Assembly: GCF_003030345.1 (NCBI RefSeq)
Contig: NZ_CP028158.1
Coordinates: 5,952,001-6,016,000, forward strand
Direction: 5' to 3'
Source of the DNA: Plantactinospora sp. BC1
Lineage (GTDB): Bacteria > Actinomycetota > Actinomycetes > Mycobacteriales > Micromonosporaceae
DNA length: 64,000 nt
Below are positions 1 to 9,262 of the stretch, one piece after another (the first letter of the stretch is position 1; each line of letters begins with the position of its first letter). The position numbers were made by a program, and so were the translations under genes. Below the pieces are notes generated by a model. That model searched no databases. It saw only the letters and a program-made list of their open reading frames with translations, and was not told the origin of the DNA.

Positions 1-2
1 TC

Positions 3-1097
3 TCCGACGACGGGTCGTCGGACGACTCGGTCTCGGTGGTGCGGTCCTTTTCGGACCGGCTGCGCGTGAAATACCACTTCCAAGCCGACGAGGACAACCG
101 GGTGTCGCTGGCCCGGAACGAGGGCGCCCGGCTCGCCTCCGCGCCGATCCTGGTCTTCCTCGACACCGGGGCACTGCCCGGGCCGGACTTCGTGCAGCGG
201 CACTTCCTGGCCCACCGGGACGAGACGGCGCGTTGCGCCCTGCTCGGGTACGCCTACGGATACAACCCGGAGGCTCCGATGTGGGAGGTGGCGGACATCG
301 TCCGGCAGCACACCCCGGAGGAGGCGGTACGCCGCTACGGCCAGGTGCCGGAGTTCCTCGACCTCCGGGAGAAGCTGCTGGCGGAGTGCGACGACGACCT
401 GGAGCGGCGCAGCATCCCGTGGCAGGTCTTCTGGACGATCAACTGCTCGATGCGTACCGACGACTTCTGGGCGGTGGGCGGCTTCGACGAGGGTCACCGG
501 GGCTGGGCCGGGGAGGACCTGGAACTCGGGTACCTGCTGCACCGCCGGGGCCTGCCGATGCGGCTCGACCGGGCGGCCTGGGTGATCGAGGCGTTGCAGG
601 AGCGCAAGCGGCGCGAGCAGCTCGACGAGTTCAAGCGGAACATGCTCCGCTTCGCCTCCCGGCATCCGGAGCCGGTCAACGAGATCGGCTGGGCGCTGGT
701 CGACGACGACCTCTTCTGGCCCTGGGAGGACGAGTACAACGCCCTGCTCCGGCACACCCGCGAGGTACGCGAGCTGGACGTGGCGGCCGAGATCGAGCAG
801 GCGTTGCGGGGCAGCTCGCCGACGGACACGGTGGCGGTGGTCGGCGCGGGCGGGCACGTCCCCGACGCACTGCGGCCGGCGACGCTGCTGGACTTCGACC
901 GGGAGCTGGTGGAGCGGGCCGTACGCGGCGGGCGGCACGTCGGTCACCACGCGCTCGGCCTGCGTACCCCGCTGGCCGAACGCTCCGTCGACGTCGTGGT
1001 CATCACCTCCCGGCTCGCCGGTCTCTGGGACCGGTGGAAGGACCGGTTCCTCGCCGAGGCGCACCGGATCGGCCGGGACGTGCGCTGCTTCTCCTGA
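3..1097 (+). CDS. Family 2 glycosyltransferase, 5' end outside window
   Basis: The open frame runs in from base 3, and its first residues, DDGSSDDS, are the nucleotide-sugar binding motif of GT-A fold family 2 glycosyltransferases, so the true start lies upstream of the window. Further on, FLDTGALPGPDF resembles the second acidic (metal-binding) segment. The stretch FWTINCSMR...GGFDEGHRGWAGEDLELGYLL matches the acceptor-side Glyco_transf_7C region, where the ED pair is usually catalytic. The last 80-90 residues (VAVVGAGGHVPDAL onward) have no domain I can name. The acceptor is unknown. It could decorate an enediyne core or belong to a neighbouring locus. A strong hairpin follows the stop. Confidence 0.8.
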   Translation, partial: SDDGSSDDSVSVVRSFSDRLRVKYHFQADEDNRVSLARNEGARLASAPILVFLDTGALPGPDFVQRHFLAHRDETARCALLGYAYGYNPEAPMWEVADIVRQHTPEEAVRRYGQVPEFLDLREKLLAECDDDLERRSIPWQVFWTINCSMRTDDFWAVGGFDEGHRGWAGEDLELGYLLHRRGLPMRLDRAAWVIEALQERKRREQLDEFKRNMLRFASRHPEPVNEIGWALVDDDLFWPWEDEYNALLRHTREVRELDVAAEIEQALRGSSPTDTVAVVGAGGHVPDALRPATLLDFDRELVERAVRGGRHVGHHALGLRTPLAERSVDVVVITSRLAGLWDRWKDRFLAEAHRIGRDVRCFS

Positions 1098-1110
1098 GCC
1101 AGCAACGACG

Positions 1111-1142
1111 ACGGGGGGCCGGCGCGAGCGCCGGCCCCCCGT
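1111..1142. terminator. Bidirectional hairpin terminator
   Basis: A perfect 14-bp stem (1111-1124 with 1129-1142) with a CGAG loop lies between two convergent genes and is followed by TTT on the plus strand. It probably ends both the glycosyltransferase and the flavin monooxygenase transcripts. Confidence 0.75.
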
Positions 1143-1161
1143 TTCGGCATCTGCCTCGCGG

Positions 1162-2346
1162 TCAGAGATACATCGTGTTCGGCGCCAGCCCGCAGAGGAT
1201 CCGCCCGTACAGCTCCGCGTTGGTGTTCGGGTGCATCAGTGCGTGCATGTTGAGGGTCTGGATGTCCCGGTCGATGCGCTGGATCGGCACGTCGTCGTAG
1301 ATGGACGTACCGCCGCTGCCGGTCTTCAGCACCCCGACCGCCTCCTTGGTCAACTGGAAGACGCGGCCCAGGTCGGCCCGGGCCCGGACCCGGTCGACGA
1401 GCTGCCACGCCTCACCGGTGGCGTACTTCCCGTCCAGCAGCTCCACCAGCCGTTGGGCGTGGAACTCGGCCTCGTCGGTCTTCATCGCCGCCTCGGCGAC
1501 CTGGAAGTGGGTGATCGGCGCCTCGCGCTGGCTGGTGTACTCGGTGTAGGTGATCTTCCGGTCACCGAGCCGGTCGAGGAACGCGTCCAGCGCGGCTCTG
1601 GCCAGCCCGACCGCGGTCGCGGCGAAGGTGGCGCAGCCGGTCGGGACCAGCGGCTGGCGGAACAGCGGTGAACCGGCGTTCGCCTTCGAGGCGTACTGCT
1701 CGGCCAGGATCGCCACCATCGGCAGTACCCGGTGCTGCGGGACGAAGACCTGCTTCGCCACCGTACTGACGCTGCCGGTGCCCCGTAGGCCGGCGGTGTG
1801 CCAGTCGTCGACGATCTCCAGGTCGGAGATCGGCACCAGCGCCATCAGCGGCCACTGGGAGCCGTCCGGCGCCGGCCCCATCGCGAGGATCGCCTGCCAC
1901 TGGCTGTGCAGCGCGCCGCTGATGAACCGCCACCGCCCGTTGACCACGACACCGCCGTTGGTCGGCTCGGCGCTGGCGGTCGGACTCAGCACCCCGCAGA
2001 CCCGCACGTCGGGCTCGGCGAAGACCTCGTCCTGGGCCTCGTCCGGGAAGAGGCCGGCGATCCAGTTGCTGATCGACCAGACGGCCGTGTTCCAGCCGGC
2101 CGAGCCGTCGCTGCCGCTGATCCGGCTGATCACCTCGCGGACGGTGCCGGCGTCGCTCTCGTACCCGCCGTAGCGCGCGGGCACCCGCATCCGGAAGATC
2201 CCGGCGGCCGACATCGCCTCGACGACCTCGTCGTGCAGCCGCCGGTGCTGGTCCGTCCATGCCGCGTGCGACCGCAACAGGGGTACCAGTTCCTCCGCCC
2301 GCCGGACCAGTTCCACCCGCTGCGGAACGTCGGTTTTCAACACCAT
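1162..2346 (-). CDS. HsaA-like (acyl-CoA dehydrogenase fold) flavin-dependent monooxygenase
   Basis: This 394-residue protein has the acyl-CoA dehydrogenase/group D monooxygenase layout: an N-terminal helical part (ARYGGYE), a central beta part (GRWRFISGALHSQW, WHTAGLRGTGS) and a C-terminal helical part (LTKEAVGVLKTGSGGTSIYDD). The WHTxGLRGTGS and C-terminal features are typical of HsaA/p-HPA-type hydroxylases, which use reduced flavin from a separate reductase to hydroxylate phenols. The flavin reductase at 15383-15934 is a plausible partner, as SgcE6 is for SgcC in C-1027. The substrate (phenol, polyketide or anthraquinone) cannot be read from sequence. Start: ATG preceded by GGAGGAG. Confidence 0.8.
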   Translation of the reverse strand: MVLKTDVPQRVELVRRAEELVPLLRSHAAWTDQHRRLHDEVVEAMSAAGIFRMRVPARYGGYESDAGTVREVISRISGSDGSAGWNTAVWSISNWIAGLFPDEAQDEVFAEPDVRVCGVLSPTASAEPTNGGVVVNGRWRFISGALHSQWQAILAMGPAPDGSQWPLMALVPISDLEIVDDWHTAGLRGTGSVSTVAKQVFVPQHRVLPMVAILAEQYASKANAGSPLFRQPLVPTGCATFAATAVGLARAALDAFLDRLGDRKITYTEYTSQREAPITHFQVAEAAMKTDEAEFHAQRLVELLDGKYATGEAWQLVDRVRARADLGRVFQLTKEAVGVLKTGSGGTSIYDDVPIQRIDRDIQTLNMHALMHPNTNAELYGRILCGLAPNTMYL

Positions 2347-2454
2347 GACTCCTCCAGACCTGCGTGAGAAGCGGACCGGCCGGCCTGGCCGCCCACCTCT
2401 GACCGTGACATTTCGGTATCAACCACGCACCTTCGGGAATGCGCAATGACCGGC

Positions 2455-3705
2455 TCAGCCCGTTGCCGCTGCCCGCCGGTCGCGGTCGGCGAAGGCGATC
2501 AACCGGGCGTTGAGCACCACGCCGACCAGCAGCGGTACGAGCCCGGCCAGGGTCCAGCCCAGGCCGACCAGCTCGGCGGACCAGCCGACCAGCGCCGGGC
2601 CGATCAGGATGCCGGCGTAGGTGAAGGTGCTGAACCGGGAGAGGAACGTCGCCGCACCCGGCCCGTCACCCCCGGCGTGCCCGACCGCGCTGAAGACCAG
2701 CGGCAGCAGCACCGACCCGCCGAGGCCGAGCAGCCCGAACCCGGCGATGGCGGCCGTCGGCGACGGGACCAGCAGGACGACCGCGAGGCCGCAGACGGCC
2801 AGTACGCCACCGGCCCGGAAGAGCGCCGGGGCGCCGTAGCGCACGTGCAGCCGGTCGCCGACGAGCCGGCCAGCCGTCTGGCAGGCGGTGAACGCGGTGA
2901 GGCCCAGCGGGGCCAGCGCCAGCGTCGCGTCGTGGTAGTCGTGCAGGAAGACGCCGCTCCAGCTGATCACCGTGGCCTCGGCGACCATCGTGACGAATCC
3001 CATCGCGCCGAAGAGCAGCAGCGTCCGGGTCCAGCCGGCCCGCCAGCCCGGCCGTACCCGCTTGCGGTCGGGCGAGCGTGGCACGTGGTCGGCCGAGGGC
3101 GGCAGCAGCCACGCGGTGATCAGCAGACCGGCGACCAGGCAGACCGCGCCGACCGCCAGGAAGTGCCCGGTCGGCGAGACACCGGCCCGGGTGAACCCGG
3201 CGGCCACCAGCGAACCGGTCGCCGCGCTGAGGCTCCAGGCCGCGTGGCAGCCGTTCATGATGGGACGGCCGCGTACCCGTTCCACCGCGACGGCGTGGGC
3301 GTTCATGGAGACGTCCAGGACGCCGATCACCGTACCCAGCACCAGCACCGCCAGCCCGAGCTGGACGGCGCCGCCGGCCAACCCCACCCCGACCAGCGCC
3401 ACCGGGAGCCCGACCAGGGTCAGCCGGATGACCCGGACGCTGCCGAACCGGGCCACGAAGACCCCGACGAGCTGCATCGTGAGGACCGCGGCCACGCCGT
3501 AGACGGTCAGGACGAGGCCGAGTTCGCCGTCGCTGAGCCGGTGCTCGGTCTTCAGCCCCGGCAGCCGGGCGATGTAGCTGGTCATCAGCAGCCCGTTGAC
3601 GAAGAAGACCGCCGTCACGGCCCAGCGGGCCCGGGCCGCCACCGCGGCGCTGATCGGCTGCGGCTCGCCGGCCGTCTCCGCCGCTTCGAGAGTGTGCTCA
3701 GTCAT
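2455..3705 (-). CDS. MFS transporter, YbjJ-like
   Basis: A 416-residue protein with about 12 hydrophobic helices. The segment SMNAHAVAVERVRGRPIMNGCHAAWSLSAA between helices 4 and 5 is the signature of the YbjJ-like branch of the major facilitator superfamily. Substrates of this branch are mostly unknown. Because it lies between a flavin monooxygenase and a DUF899 gene in the cluster, a role in product or precursor export is possible but unproved. The ribosome site before the ATG is weak (GGGAC). Only 16 bases separate it from the upstream DUF899 gene, so the two probably share a transcript. Confidence 0.8.
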   Translation of the reverse strand: MTEHTLEAAETAGEPQPISAAVAARARWAVTAVFFVNGLLMTSYIARLPGLKTEHRLSDGELGLVLTVYGVAAVLTMQLVGVFVARFGSVRVIRLTLVGLPVALVGVGLAGGAVQLGLAVLVLGTVIGVLDVSMNAHAVAVERVRGRPIMNGCHAAWSLSAATGSLVAAGFTRAGVSPTGHFLAVGAVCLVAGLLITAWLLPPSADHVPRSPDRKRVRPGWRAGWTRTLLLFGAMGFVTMVAEATVISWSGVFLHDYHDATLALAPLGLTAFTACQTAGRLVGDRLHVRYGAPALFRAGGVLAVCGLAVVLLVPSPTAAIAGFGLLGLGGSVLLPLVFSAVGHAGGDGPGAATFLSRFSTFTYAGILIGPALVGWSAELVGLGWTLAGLVPLLVGVVLNARLIAFADRDRRAAATG

Positions 3706-3721
3706 GCGTTGTCCCGCACCC

Positions 3722-4423
3722 TCAGTAGCGGTCGTGGTGCCGCAGCCAGCCGGCCTTGTCCTGGATCAACGGCCGGCCCTGCGGGGTGAGTTCCAGGTAG
3801 TTGTCGATGCCGTGCAGCAGCGCGGCGCCCTCCCCGTAGGTGGAGTAGGTGTGGTAGACGTCGCCGCCGCCCTGGACGAAGACGCTGAGGCCGCCCGCCT
3901 CGCCCGAGGTCTGCCCGCCGGTCCGCTCCAGCGTGGCCCGGTCCCGGTAGTTGTATTCCACCGGAGCCACCGCCTCGTCCAGGGTGACGTGGAAGTCGTA
4001 GTTGAAGTCGCTGCCGTGCGACGAATACCACGGCAGGCTCCAGCCCATCCGGGCCTTGAACGACTCGATCTTCGCCAGCGGTGCCCGGGACACCAGCACC
4101 AGCGTGGTGTCCCGGGCGTAGAGGTGCGACAGGTGGCCGATGTTGTCGACCAGATAGGAGCAGAACTTGCAGCCGTGCTCCCAGGCCGGGTCGAACATGA
4201 AGTGATAGACGATCAACTGGCGGCGCCCGGCGAAGAGGTCGAGCAGCGTGACCTTGCCCTCCGGGCCGTCGAAGACGTACTCCTTCTCCAGCTTCACCGC
4301 CGGCAGTGCCCGCCGCTGCGCACCCACCTCGGCCAGCCGGCGGGCGGCCTCCTCCTCACTGGCCAGCAACCGCTTGCGGGCGGCCAGCCAGTCCTGCCTC
4401 GACGCCACCTGTACGTCGCTCAT
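3722..4423 (-). CDS. DUF899 thioredoxin-like family protein
   Basis: This 233-residue protein is recognisable from the N-terminal LAARKRLLASEEEAARRLAEVGAQRR helix, the KEYVFDGPEGKVTLLDLFAGRRQL strand region, and a CKFCS motif at the position of a thioredoxin active site. DUF899 proteins have a thioredoxin-like fold and no settled reaction. The pair of cysteines spaced by two residues suggests redox chemistry, but this is inference. The C-terminus (YHTYSTYGEG, LDxTPxGR-like) is typical of the family. Start: ATG with GAGGAG upstream. Confidence 0.8.
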   Translation of the reverse strand: MSDVQVASRQDWLAARKRLLASEEEAARRLAEVGAQRRALPAVKLEKEYVFDGPEGKVTLLDLFAGRRQLIVYHFMFDPAWEHGCKFCSYLVDNIGHLSHLYARDTTLVLVSRAPLAKIESFKARMGWSLPWYSSHGSDFNYDFHVTLDEAVAPVEYNYRDRATLERTGGQTSGEAGGLSVFVQGGGDVYHTYSTYGEGAALLHGIDNYLELTPQGRPLIQDKAGWLRHHDRY

Positions 4424-4518
4424 CTCGTTCTCCTCTTCCGCCTCGACGGGGCTCTCATAGGTAGGTCGGAGCAGAGGGGCCGGAGGACGACAGCCGGCCG
4501 AGGGTTCCGGTGGAAGAC

Positions 4519-5991
4519 CTACGGCCGGGCGGCCGGCGCGGGCCGGACCTGCTCGTCCGGGGCGGCGACGGCGGCCCGACGGCGGCCGGGGAGCGCCACC
4601 GCGAAGGCGAGCGCGACCACCGCGAACGCCACGCAGGCGACGAAGCCGGCCCGGAATCCGTTGGTGAGCGCACTGGGCTGGTCGGGCCCGGTGGAGAAGG
4701 AGACCGCCACGGTCGAGACGATGGCGATGCCGAAGCCGCCGCCGACCTGGAAGGCGGCGTGCACCAGCCCGGACGCCAGACCGGACTCCGACTCCGCGAC
4801 CCCGGTCAGCGCGACGATCGAGGCGGTGGTGTGCGCGATGCCCAGACCGAGACCGAAGATCACGAAGGGGAAGAAGAGGTCGCCGAGGTAGTCGCCCCGG
4901 ACACTGATCATGATCAGCATCGCGCACGCGACGCCGAGCATCAGCACCCCCGGCACGGCGGCCGGGCGGAACCCGCGCCGGGTGACGACCGCCTGCCCGA
5001 CGTACGCGCCGAGCACCGCCATCACCGGCATGATCGAGCCCAGGAAGCCGTACTCGATGGCCGAGTACCCCAGCACCTGCTGCCCGTAGAGAGAGGAGAG
5101 GAAGGAGAGTGAGAAGACCAGCATCGCGACGACGACCATCAGCAGATTGCCGGTGGCGACGGTACGCATCCGCAGGGTACGCAGCGGCACCAGCGGCGCG
5201 CTGGACCGGGCCTCGATCCCGACGAAGACGACCCCGAGGACGACCACCAGGGCGAGCAGGCCGGTGGTCTGCACGCTCGACCAGCCCGCGGCGGGCGCCT
5301 CGGAGATCGCGTACACCAGCGCCACGAGCGCCGCCGTACTGGTCAGCGCCCCGGCCAGGTCGAAGGTCCGCCGCCGCCCGTGGTCCCGGCTCTCCCGCAG
5401 CACCATCGGACTGACCAGCAGCAGCACCAGCACCACCGGTACGTTCACCAGGAAGACCGACTCCCAGCCGAGATTGCTGGTGAGCCAGCCGCCGACCAGC
5501 ATCGCCGCGGTGGCGCCGATGCCGCCGACCGCCGACCAGGCGGCGATGGCCTTGTTGCGCTCGGCCCCCTCCTCGAAGGTGCTCATCAGGATCGACAGCG
5601 CGCTCGGCACCATCATCGCCGACGAGACGCCGTGCACGGCCCGGGCCGCGATCATGACCTCGGCGTTCCAGGCGAACCCGGAGAGCAGCGAGGTGAGCAG
5701 GAAGCCGATCAGGCCGGCCATGAAGATCCGGCGCCGGCCCAGCAGGTCCGCCGAGCGGCCGCCGAGCAGCAGCAGACCTCCGAAGGTGAGCAGGTTGGCG
5801 GTCAGGATCCACTGCGCCGCGCTGGCGTCGAGGGCCAGCGCCGACTGGATCGCCGGCATGCCGACGATGACGATCTGCGAGTCGAGAATCACCATGAAGC
5901 TGGCGCAGCAGAGCACGACCAGCGCGGTCCAGCGACGTGGATCGCGCTCGCCGTGCGCGGTGGATGTTGCGGTTACCCCGGCTGGTTCCAT
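4519..5991 (-). CDS. DHA2-family (EmrB/QacA-like) MFS drug exporter
   Basis: About 490 residues with some 14 transmembrane segments. The first segment ends in the DSQIVIVGMPAIQ motif, which is motif C/D1-like for DHA2 drug:proton antiporters. GGRSADLLGRRRIFMAG is the conserved loop 2-3 motif. It is the best candidate for product efflux and self-resistance, comparable in type to SgcB of the C-1027 cluster. I chose the ATG at 5991 because GAGGAGGAG precedes it; a start upstream would read through that site. It ends 95 bases before the DUF899 start and begins 74 bases after the FAD monooxygenase stop. Confidence 0.85.
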   Translation of the reverse strand: MEPAGVTATSTAHGERDPRRWTALVVLCCASFMVILDSQIVIVGMPAIQSALALDASAAQWILTANLLTFGGLLLLGGRSADLLGRRRIFMAGLIGFLLTSLLSGFAWNAEVMIAARAVHGVSSAMMVPSALSILMSTFEEGAERNKAIAAWSAVGGIGATAAMLVGGWLTSNLGWESVFLVNVPVVLVLLLVSPMVLRESRDHGRRRTFDLAGALTSTAALVALVYAISEAPAAGWSSVQTTGLLALVVVLGVVFVGIEARSSAPLVPLRTLRMRTVATGNLLMVVVAMLVFSLSFLSSLYGQQVLGYSAIEYGFLGSIMPVMAVLGAYVGQAVVTRRGFRPAAVPGVLMLGVACAMLIMISVRGDYLGDLFFPFVIFGLGLGIAHTTASIVALTGVAESESGLASGLVHAAFQVGGGFGIAIVSTVAVSFSTGPDQPSALTNGFRAGFVACVAFAVVALAFAVALPGRRRAAVAAPDEQVRPAPAARP

Positions 5992-6065
5992 CTCCGCTCC
6001 TCCTCGTTCCACCGATCGGCACGACGGCCCGCGCGGCGACGGTGCCGGCGGGCCGTCGGGCCGGG

Positions 6066-7415
6066 TCAACCTCCGTTCGACCGGCGCAGGGTCGGAAACA
6101 AGACCCGCGAGACCATCGCCGGACGCATCAGGGTCTCCGGCCGGTCGACAAGACCGGCCACCCGCATGAAGGCGCGGGAGACGACCGGGTCCCGGGTCGC
6201 CGCGGTCTGCAACCTCGGCATGTAGGCGTTCCCCAGCCGTACCTTGAGGCCGCGCCGGCCGGCGACCCCGGGGAAACCGAGGTCGCCGCCGGCCGACATG
6301 TCCCAGGGCGGGTCGATCGCCCGGGCCAGGTCGCGGAAGTACCGCTGCGCGCCCCGCACGCCGTCCGCCAGGTACTGACGCAGCACGACCGCCCCGATCG
6401 CCGCCACCGTCATCCCCTGGGCGTAGATCGGGTTGAACACGCAGGCCGCGTCACCGAGCACGAGCAGCCCCTCCGGCAGCCGCGCCAGCCGCTCGTACCG
6501 GCGCCGGATGCTGCTGGGAAAGTGGAACGAGACCGGGGTGGTCAACGGCTCCGCCCGGCGGACCGACTCGAAGATCTGCGGCACCGGCAGCGAGCGGACG
6601 TACTCCAGGAAGCCGTCCGGGTCGGTCGGCGGCCGGTCACCGAGAATTCCGTTCAGCGAGACCGAGTAGCGGTCGGGGAGCCGGGCGAAGGTCGCCCCGC
6701 GCGGGTTGCCGGGGGTGGCGACCGAGATGATCGCGATGTCGTCGCCGATCGGGTCGATGGCCAGCGGTGCCTGGAAGTCGCAGGTGGTGTAGGTGAGGTC
6801 CATCCTGACCTCCTCCTCGCCGACCCGGGGATAGCCCAGCTCCGTCAACCAGCGCGGGGTGCGGGATCCGCGTCCCGTGGCGTCGACGACCAGGTCCGCC
6901 GGCAGCGACCGCCGGCCGCCGGGCCCGCCGTCGTCCCGCCGGTGCACCGCGACGCCGGTGATCCGGCTGCCGTCCGGGCTCGCTTCGAGCCCGACGACGT
7001 CCGTCCGGTCCAGAAAGTCGACATTGGACAGCTCGCCGACCCTGGCCCGCATCCGCTCCTCCAGCAGCCAGCGACCGGGCGAGATGCAGACCAGGTCGGT
7101 CTCCACCTTGCGGATCATCCGGCCGTTGAAGTGCCAGCCCAGGCTGGTACCGAAGTCGCGGGTCGGCACCCCACCGGCGGCCATCTCCTTGGTGAAGCCC
7201 GGAAACAGCTCCTCGATGATCTGCTGGCCGCGGGCGAGCAGGCCGTGGATGTGACGTCCCTGCGGAACGGCCCGGCGCGGACCGGTCGCGCCGACCAACT
7301 GGTCGCGGTCCACCACGGTCACACCGCGGTAGAAGTCCGCGAGGACTCGGGCGGCGAAGAGGCCGGCCACACTCCCGCCCAGCACCACCGCCCGGTCACC
7401 GACATGTTCGTTCAA
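6066..7415 (-). CDS. FAD-dependent monooxygenase / oxidoreductase (PHBH-like fold)
   Basis: The protein begins with a Rossmann dinucleotide motif (VVLGGSVAGLFAARVLADF). It continues with an ADLVVDATGRGSRTP segment and the GLLVLGDAACVFNPIYAQGMT motif that binds the FAD ribityl chain, so it is a single-component FAD oxidoreductase of the 2-polyprenyl-6-methoxyphenol hydroxylase type, about 449 residues long. Its role in the cluster is probably oxidation of the polyketide or of a peripheral aromatic unit. I chose the TTG at 7415 because GGGAGG lies five bases upstream and the Rossmann motif follows within ten residues. Longer ATG starts would reach the divergent gene. Confidence 0.75.
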   Translation of the reverse strand: MNEHVGDRAVVLGGSVAGLFAARVLADFYRGVTVVDRDQLVGATGPRRAVPQGRHIHGLLARGQQIIEELFPGFTKEMAAGGVPTRDFGTSLGWHFNGRMIRKVETDLVCISPGRWLLEERMRARVGELSNVDFLDRTDVVGLEASPDGSRITGVAVHRRDDGGPGGRRSLPADLVVDATGRGSRTPRWLTELGYPRVGEEEVRMDLTYTTCDFQAPLAIDPIGDDIAIISVATPGNPRGATFARLPDRYSVSLNGILGDRPPTDPDGFLEYVRSLPVPQIFESVRRAEPLTTPVSFHFPSSIRRRYERLARLPEGLLVLGDAACVFNPIYAQGMTVAAIGAVVLRQYLADGVRGAQRYFRDLARAIDPPWDMSAGGDLGFPGVAGRRGLKVRLGNAYMPRLQTAATRDPVVSRAFMRVAGLVDRPETLMRPAMVSRVLFPTLRRSNGG

Positions 7416-7588
7416 GGGGACCTCCCGGGCTCCGCCGCCGTCACCGCGACTGTCACACCGCGGCCGGAGGTCGCGCATCTTCCCCGTTGCTGTCACGCGG
7501 CCGACCCGGCACCGTGTCCGTCCTCGTGCCCCGGCCGGAAGCTGATAGCCTCCCGACGGTGACCTGACCCTCACGAAAGGTGGCGACG

Positions 7589-7930
7589 GTGAAGTACCTG
7601 TTGATGGTCTGCGTCGACGAGTCCGTCCAGTTGAGTCCGGAGGAGTCCGCGGCCGAGGTCAAGGCCGCGACCGCGTGGGCTCAGCAGATGCAGGCGCGCG
7701 GCGTACGGGTGCTCGGCGACCGCCTCCGGCCCACCACCGAGGCCACCACGGTGCGGTTGCGCGACGGCGAGCTGCTGGTCTCGGACGGCCCGTTCGCCGA
7801 GACGAAGGAGCAGCTGGCCGGCTTCGACGTCATCGAGTGCGCCAGTCTCGACGAGGCGATCGAGGTCGCCTCCGCCCATCCCGGCGCCCAGATCGGCACC
7901 GTGGAGCTGCGGCCGTTCTGGCAGGAGTGA
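7589..7930 (+). CDS. YCII/DGPF-domain protein, ECF42 partner
   Basis: A small protein (113 residues) beginning MKYLLMV and carrying the DGPFAETKEQLAGF motif that names the DGPF family, a dimeric alpha-beta fold related to YciI. DGPF genes travel with ECF42 sigma factors, and here one lies convergently at 8006-9262. The biochemical function of DGPF proteins is not established. I chose the GTG at 7589 because AAAGG lies eight bases upstream and because the family usually starts at this residue. The in-frame GTG nine bases earlier has no ribosome site. Confidence 0.85.
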   Translation: MKYLLMVCVDESVQLSPEESAAEVKAATAWAQQMQARGVRVLGDRLRPTTEATTVRLRDGELLVSDGPFAETKEQLAGFDVIECASLDEAIEVASAHPGAQIGTVELRPFWQE

Positions 7931-7947
7931 CCCGCACTCGTCCGCCG

Positions 7948-8023
7948 GTTCCGCCCACCGCGCCTGCCCGCCGGTTCGGCTCACCGCGCCTGCCCGCTGT
8001 TCCGCCTACCGCGCCTGCCCGCG
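7948..8023. repeat. Imperfect 26-bp tandem repeat, about 3 copies
   Basis: Three copies (starting at 7948, 7974 and 7999) of a unit centred on CACCGCGCCTGCCCGC follow one another. The third overlaps the last codons and the stop of the minus-strand sigma gene, so the end of that gene has been locally multiplied. No function is evident. Confidence 0.7.
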
Positions 8024-9262
8024 CACCAGGCGGGCCGCCCGGTCCTCCAGGTAGCGGCGCTCCAGCAGGCTCGCCGTGCGGCGCGCGGCGAGCCGGTAGC
8101 ACGAGTGCGCGGCCGTGTGGTCGCCCGCCATCTCCAGCAGGTGTGCCCGGGTGGCCTCCAACCGGTGCTGCCCGGCGAGCCGGCCGTCGGCGGCGAGCCC
8201 GCCGAGCAGGTTGAGTGCCGCCTGCGGGCCGTGCACCATCGCCACCGCCACGGTGCGGTTCAGCGCCACCACCGGGCTGGGCGAGACCTGTTGCAGCAGG
8301 TCGTAGAGGCCGAGGATCTGCGCCCAGTCGGTCTCCTCGGCCCGCGCCGCCTCCGCGTGCACGGCGGCGATCGCGGCCTGGAGCTGGTACGGCCCGGCCG
8401 GTCCCCTCGGCAGGGTACTGGTCAGCAGCGATATCCCTTCCCGGATGGCGTCCCGGTCCCAGCGGTCGCGGTCCTGCTCGCTCAACGGGATCAGCGTGCC
8501 GTCGGCCCGGGTACGCGCCGCGCGCCGGGCGTCGGTGAGCAGCATCAGCGCCAGCAGCCCGGCGACCTCGCCGGCCGCCGGCCACCGACGGTGCAGCTCC
8601 CGGGTCAGCCGGATGGCCTCCCCGGTCAACTCGCCGCGCTGCAACTGCGGCCCGGACGTCGCCGTGTAACCCTCGTTGAAGATCAGATAGAGCACGTGCA
8701 GTACGACCCGGAGCCGGTCGGGCAGCTCCCACTCGGGTGGCAGCCGGAACGGGATGCCGCTGGCCCTGATCCGCTGCTTGGCCCGGCGGATCCGCTGCGC
8801 CATCGTCGACTCGCTGGTCAGGAACGCGTTGGCGATCTGCTCCGTGGTCAGGCCGCCGACCGCGCGCAGCGTCAGCGCGGCCTGGACGGGCGGGGAGAGC
8901 GACGGATGGCAGCAGAGGAACAGCAGCCGCAGGGTGTCGTCCCGGTCCTCCGGGCGCTCGACGTCCGGGCCGGGTACCCACTGCTCGTCCGCCGGCAGCC
9001 GCGCCGCCGTACTCACCTCCCGGCGCCGTCGGGCGAGTTCGCTGCGGTACTGGTCGGCGAGCCGGCGCGCCGCCACCGTGGTCAGCCAGCCACGGGGGCT
9101 CTCCGGCACACCCTCGGCGGGCCACTGCGTCGCGGCCGCCACCAGCGCCTCCTGGACCGCGTCCTCGCAGGCGTCGAAGGTGCCGTGCCGGCGCACCAGC
9201 GTGGCGAGCACCTGGGGCGCCAACCGGCGCAACAGGTCGACGACCTCGCCGTCAATCTCCAT
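8006..9262 (-). CDS. ECF42-type RNA polymerase sigma factor with TPR-like C-terminal domain
   Basis: A 418-residue protein. Residues 1-180 hold region 2 (FDACEDAVQEALVAAATQWP, GWLTTVAARRLADQYR) and region 4 (LTLRAVGGLTTEQIANAFLTSESTMAQRIRRAK). The rest is the long C-terminal helical extension with YLIFNEGY, LLALMLLTDARR and SPVVALNRTVAVA that defines the ECF42 group. No anti-sigma gene is adjacent. In ECF42 the extension itself is thought to control activity. The DGPF gene at 7589 converges on it, and targets of such sigma factors usually include that gene. Start: ATG at 9262. A related module lies at 50449-52462. Confidence 0.9.
   Translation of the reverse strand: MEIDGEVVDLLRRLAPQVLATLVRRHGTFDACEDAVQEALVAAATQWPAEGVPESPRGWLTTVAARRLADQYRSELARRRREVSTAARLPADEQWVPGPDVERPEDRDDTLRLLFLCCHPSLSPPVQAALTLRAVGGLTTEQIANAFLTSESTMAQRIRRAKQRIRASGIPFRLPPEWELPDRLRVVLHVLYLIFNEGYTATSGPQLQRGELTGEAIRLTRELHRRWPAAGEVAGLLALMLLTDARRAARTRADGTLIPLSEQDRDRWDRDAIREGISLLTSTLPRGPAGPYQLQAAIAAVHAEAARAEETDWAQILGLYDLLQQVSPSPVVALNRTVAVAMVHGPQAALNLLGGLAADGRLAGQHRLEATRAHLLEMAGDHTAAHSCYRLAARRTASLLERRYLEDRAARLVRGQAR

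Noticed and set aside
2446-3789. Plus-strand frame opposite the YbjJ-like MFS gene
   Set aside because: It has a Gln/Arg/Asp/Pro-rich shadow composition with no domain, and the MFS protein opposite is clear.
7416-7574. Longer ATG start for the FAD monooxygenase
   Set aside because: It would reach the divergent gene's leader and lacks a ribosome site. The TTG at 7415 has one and sits just before the Rossmann motif.
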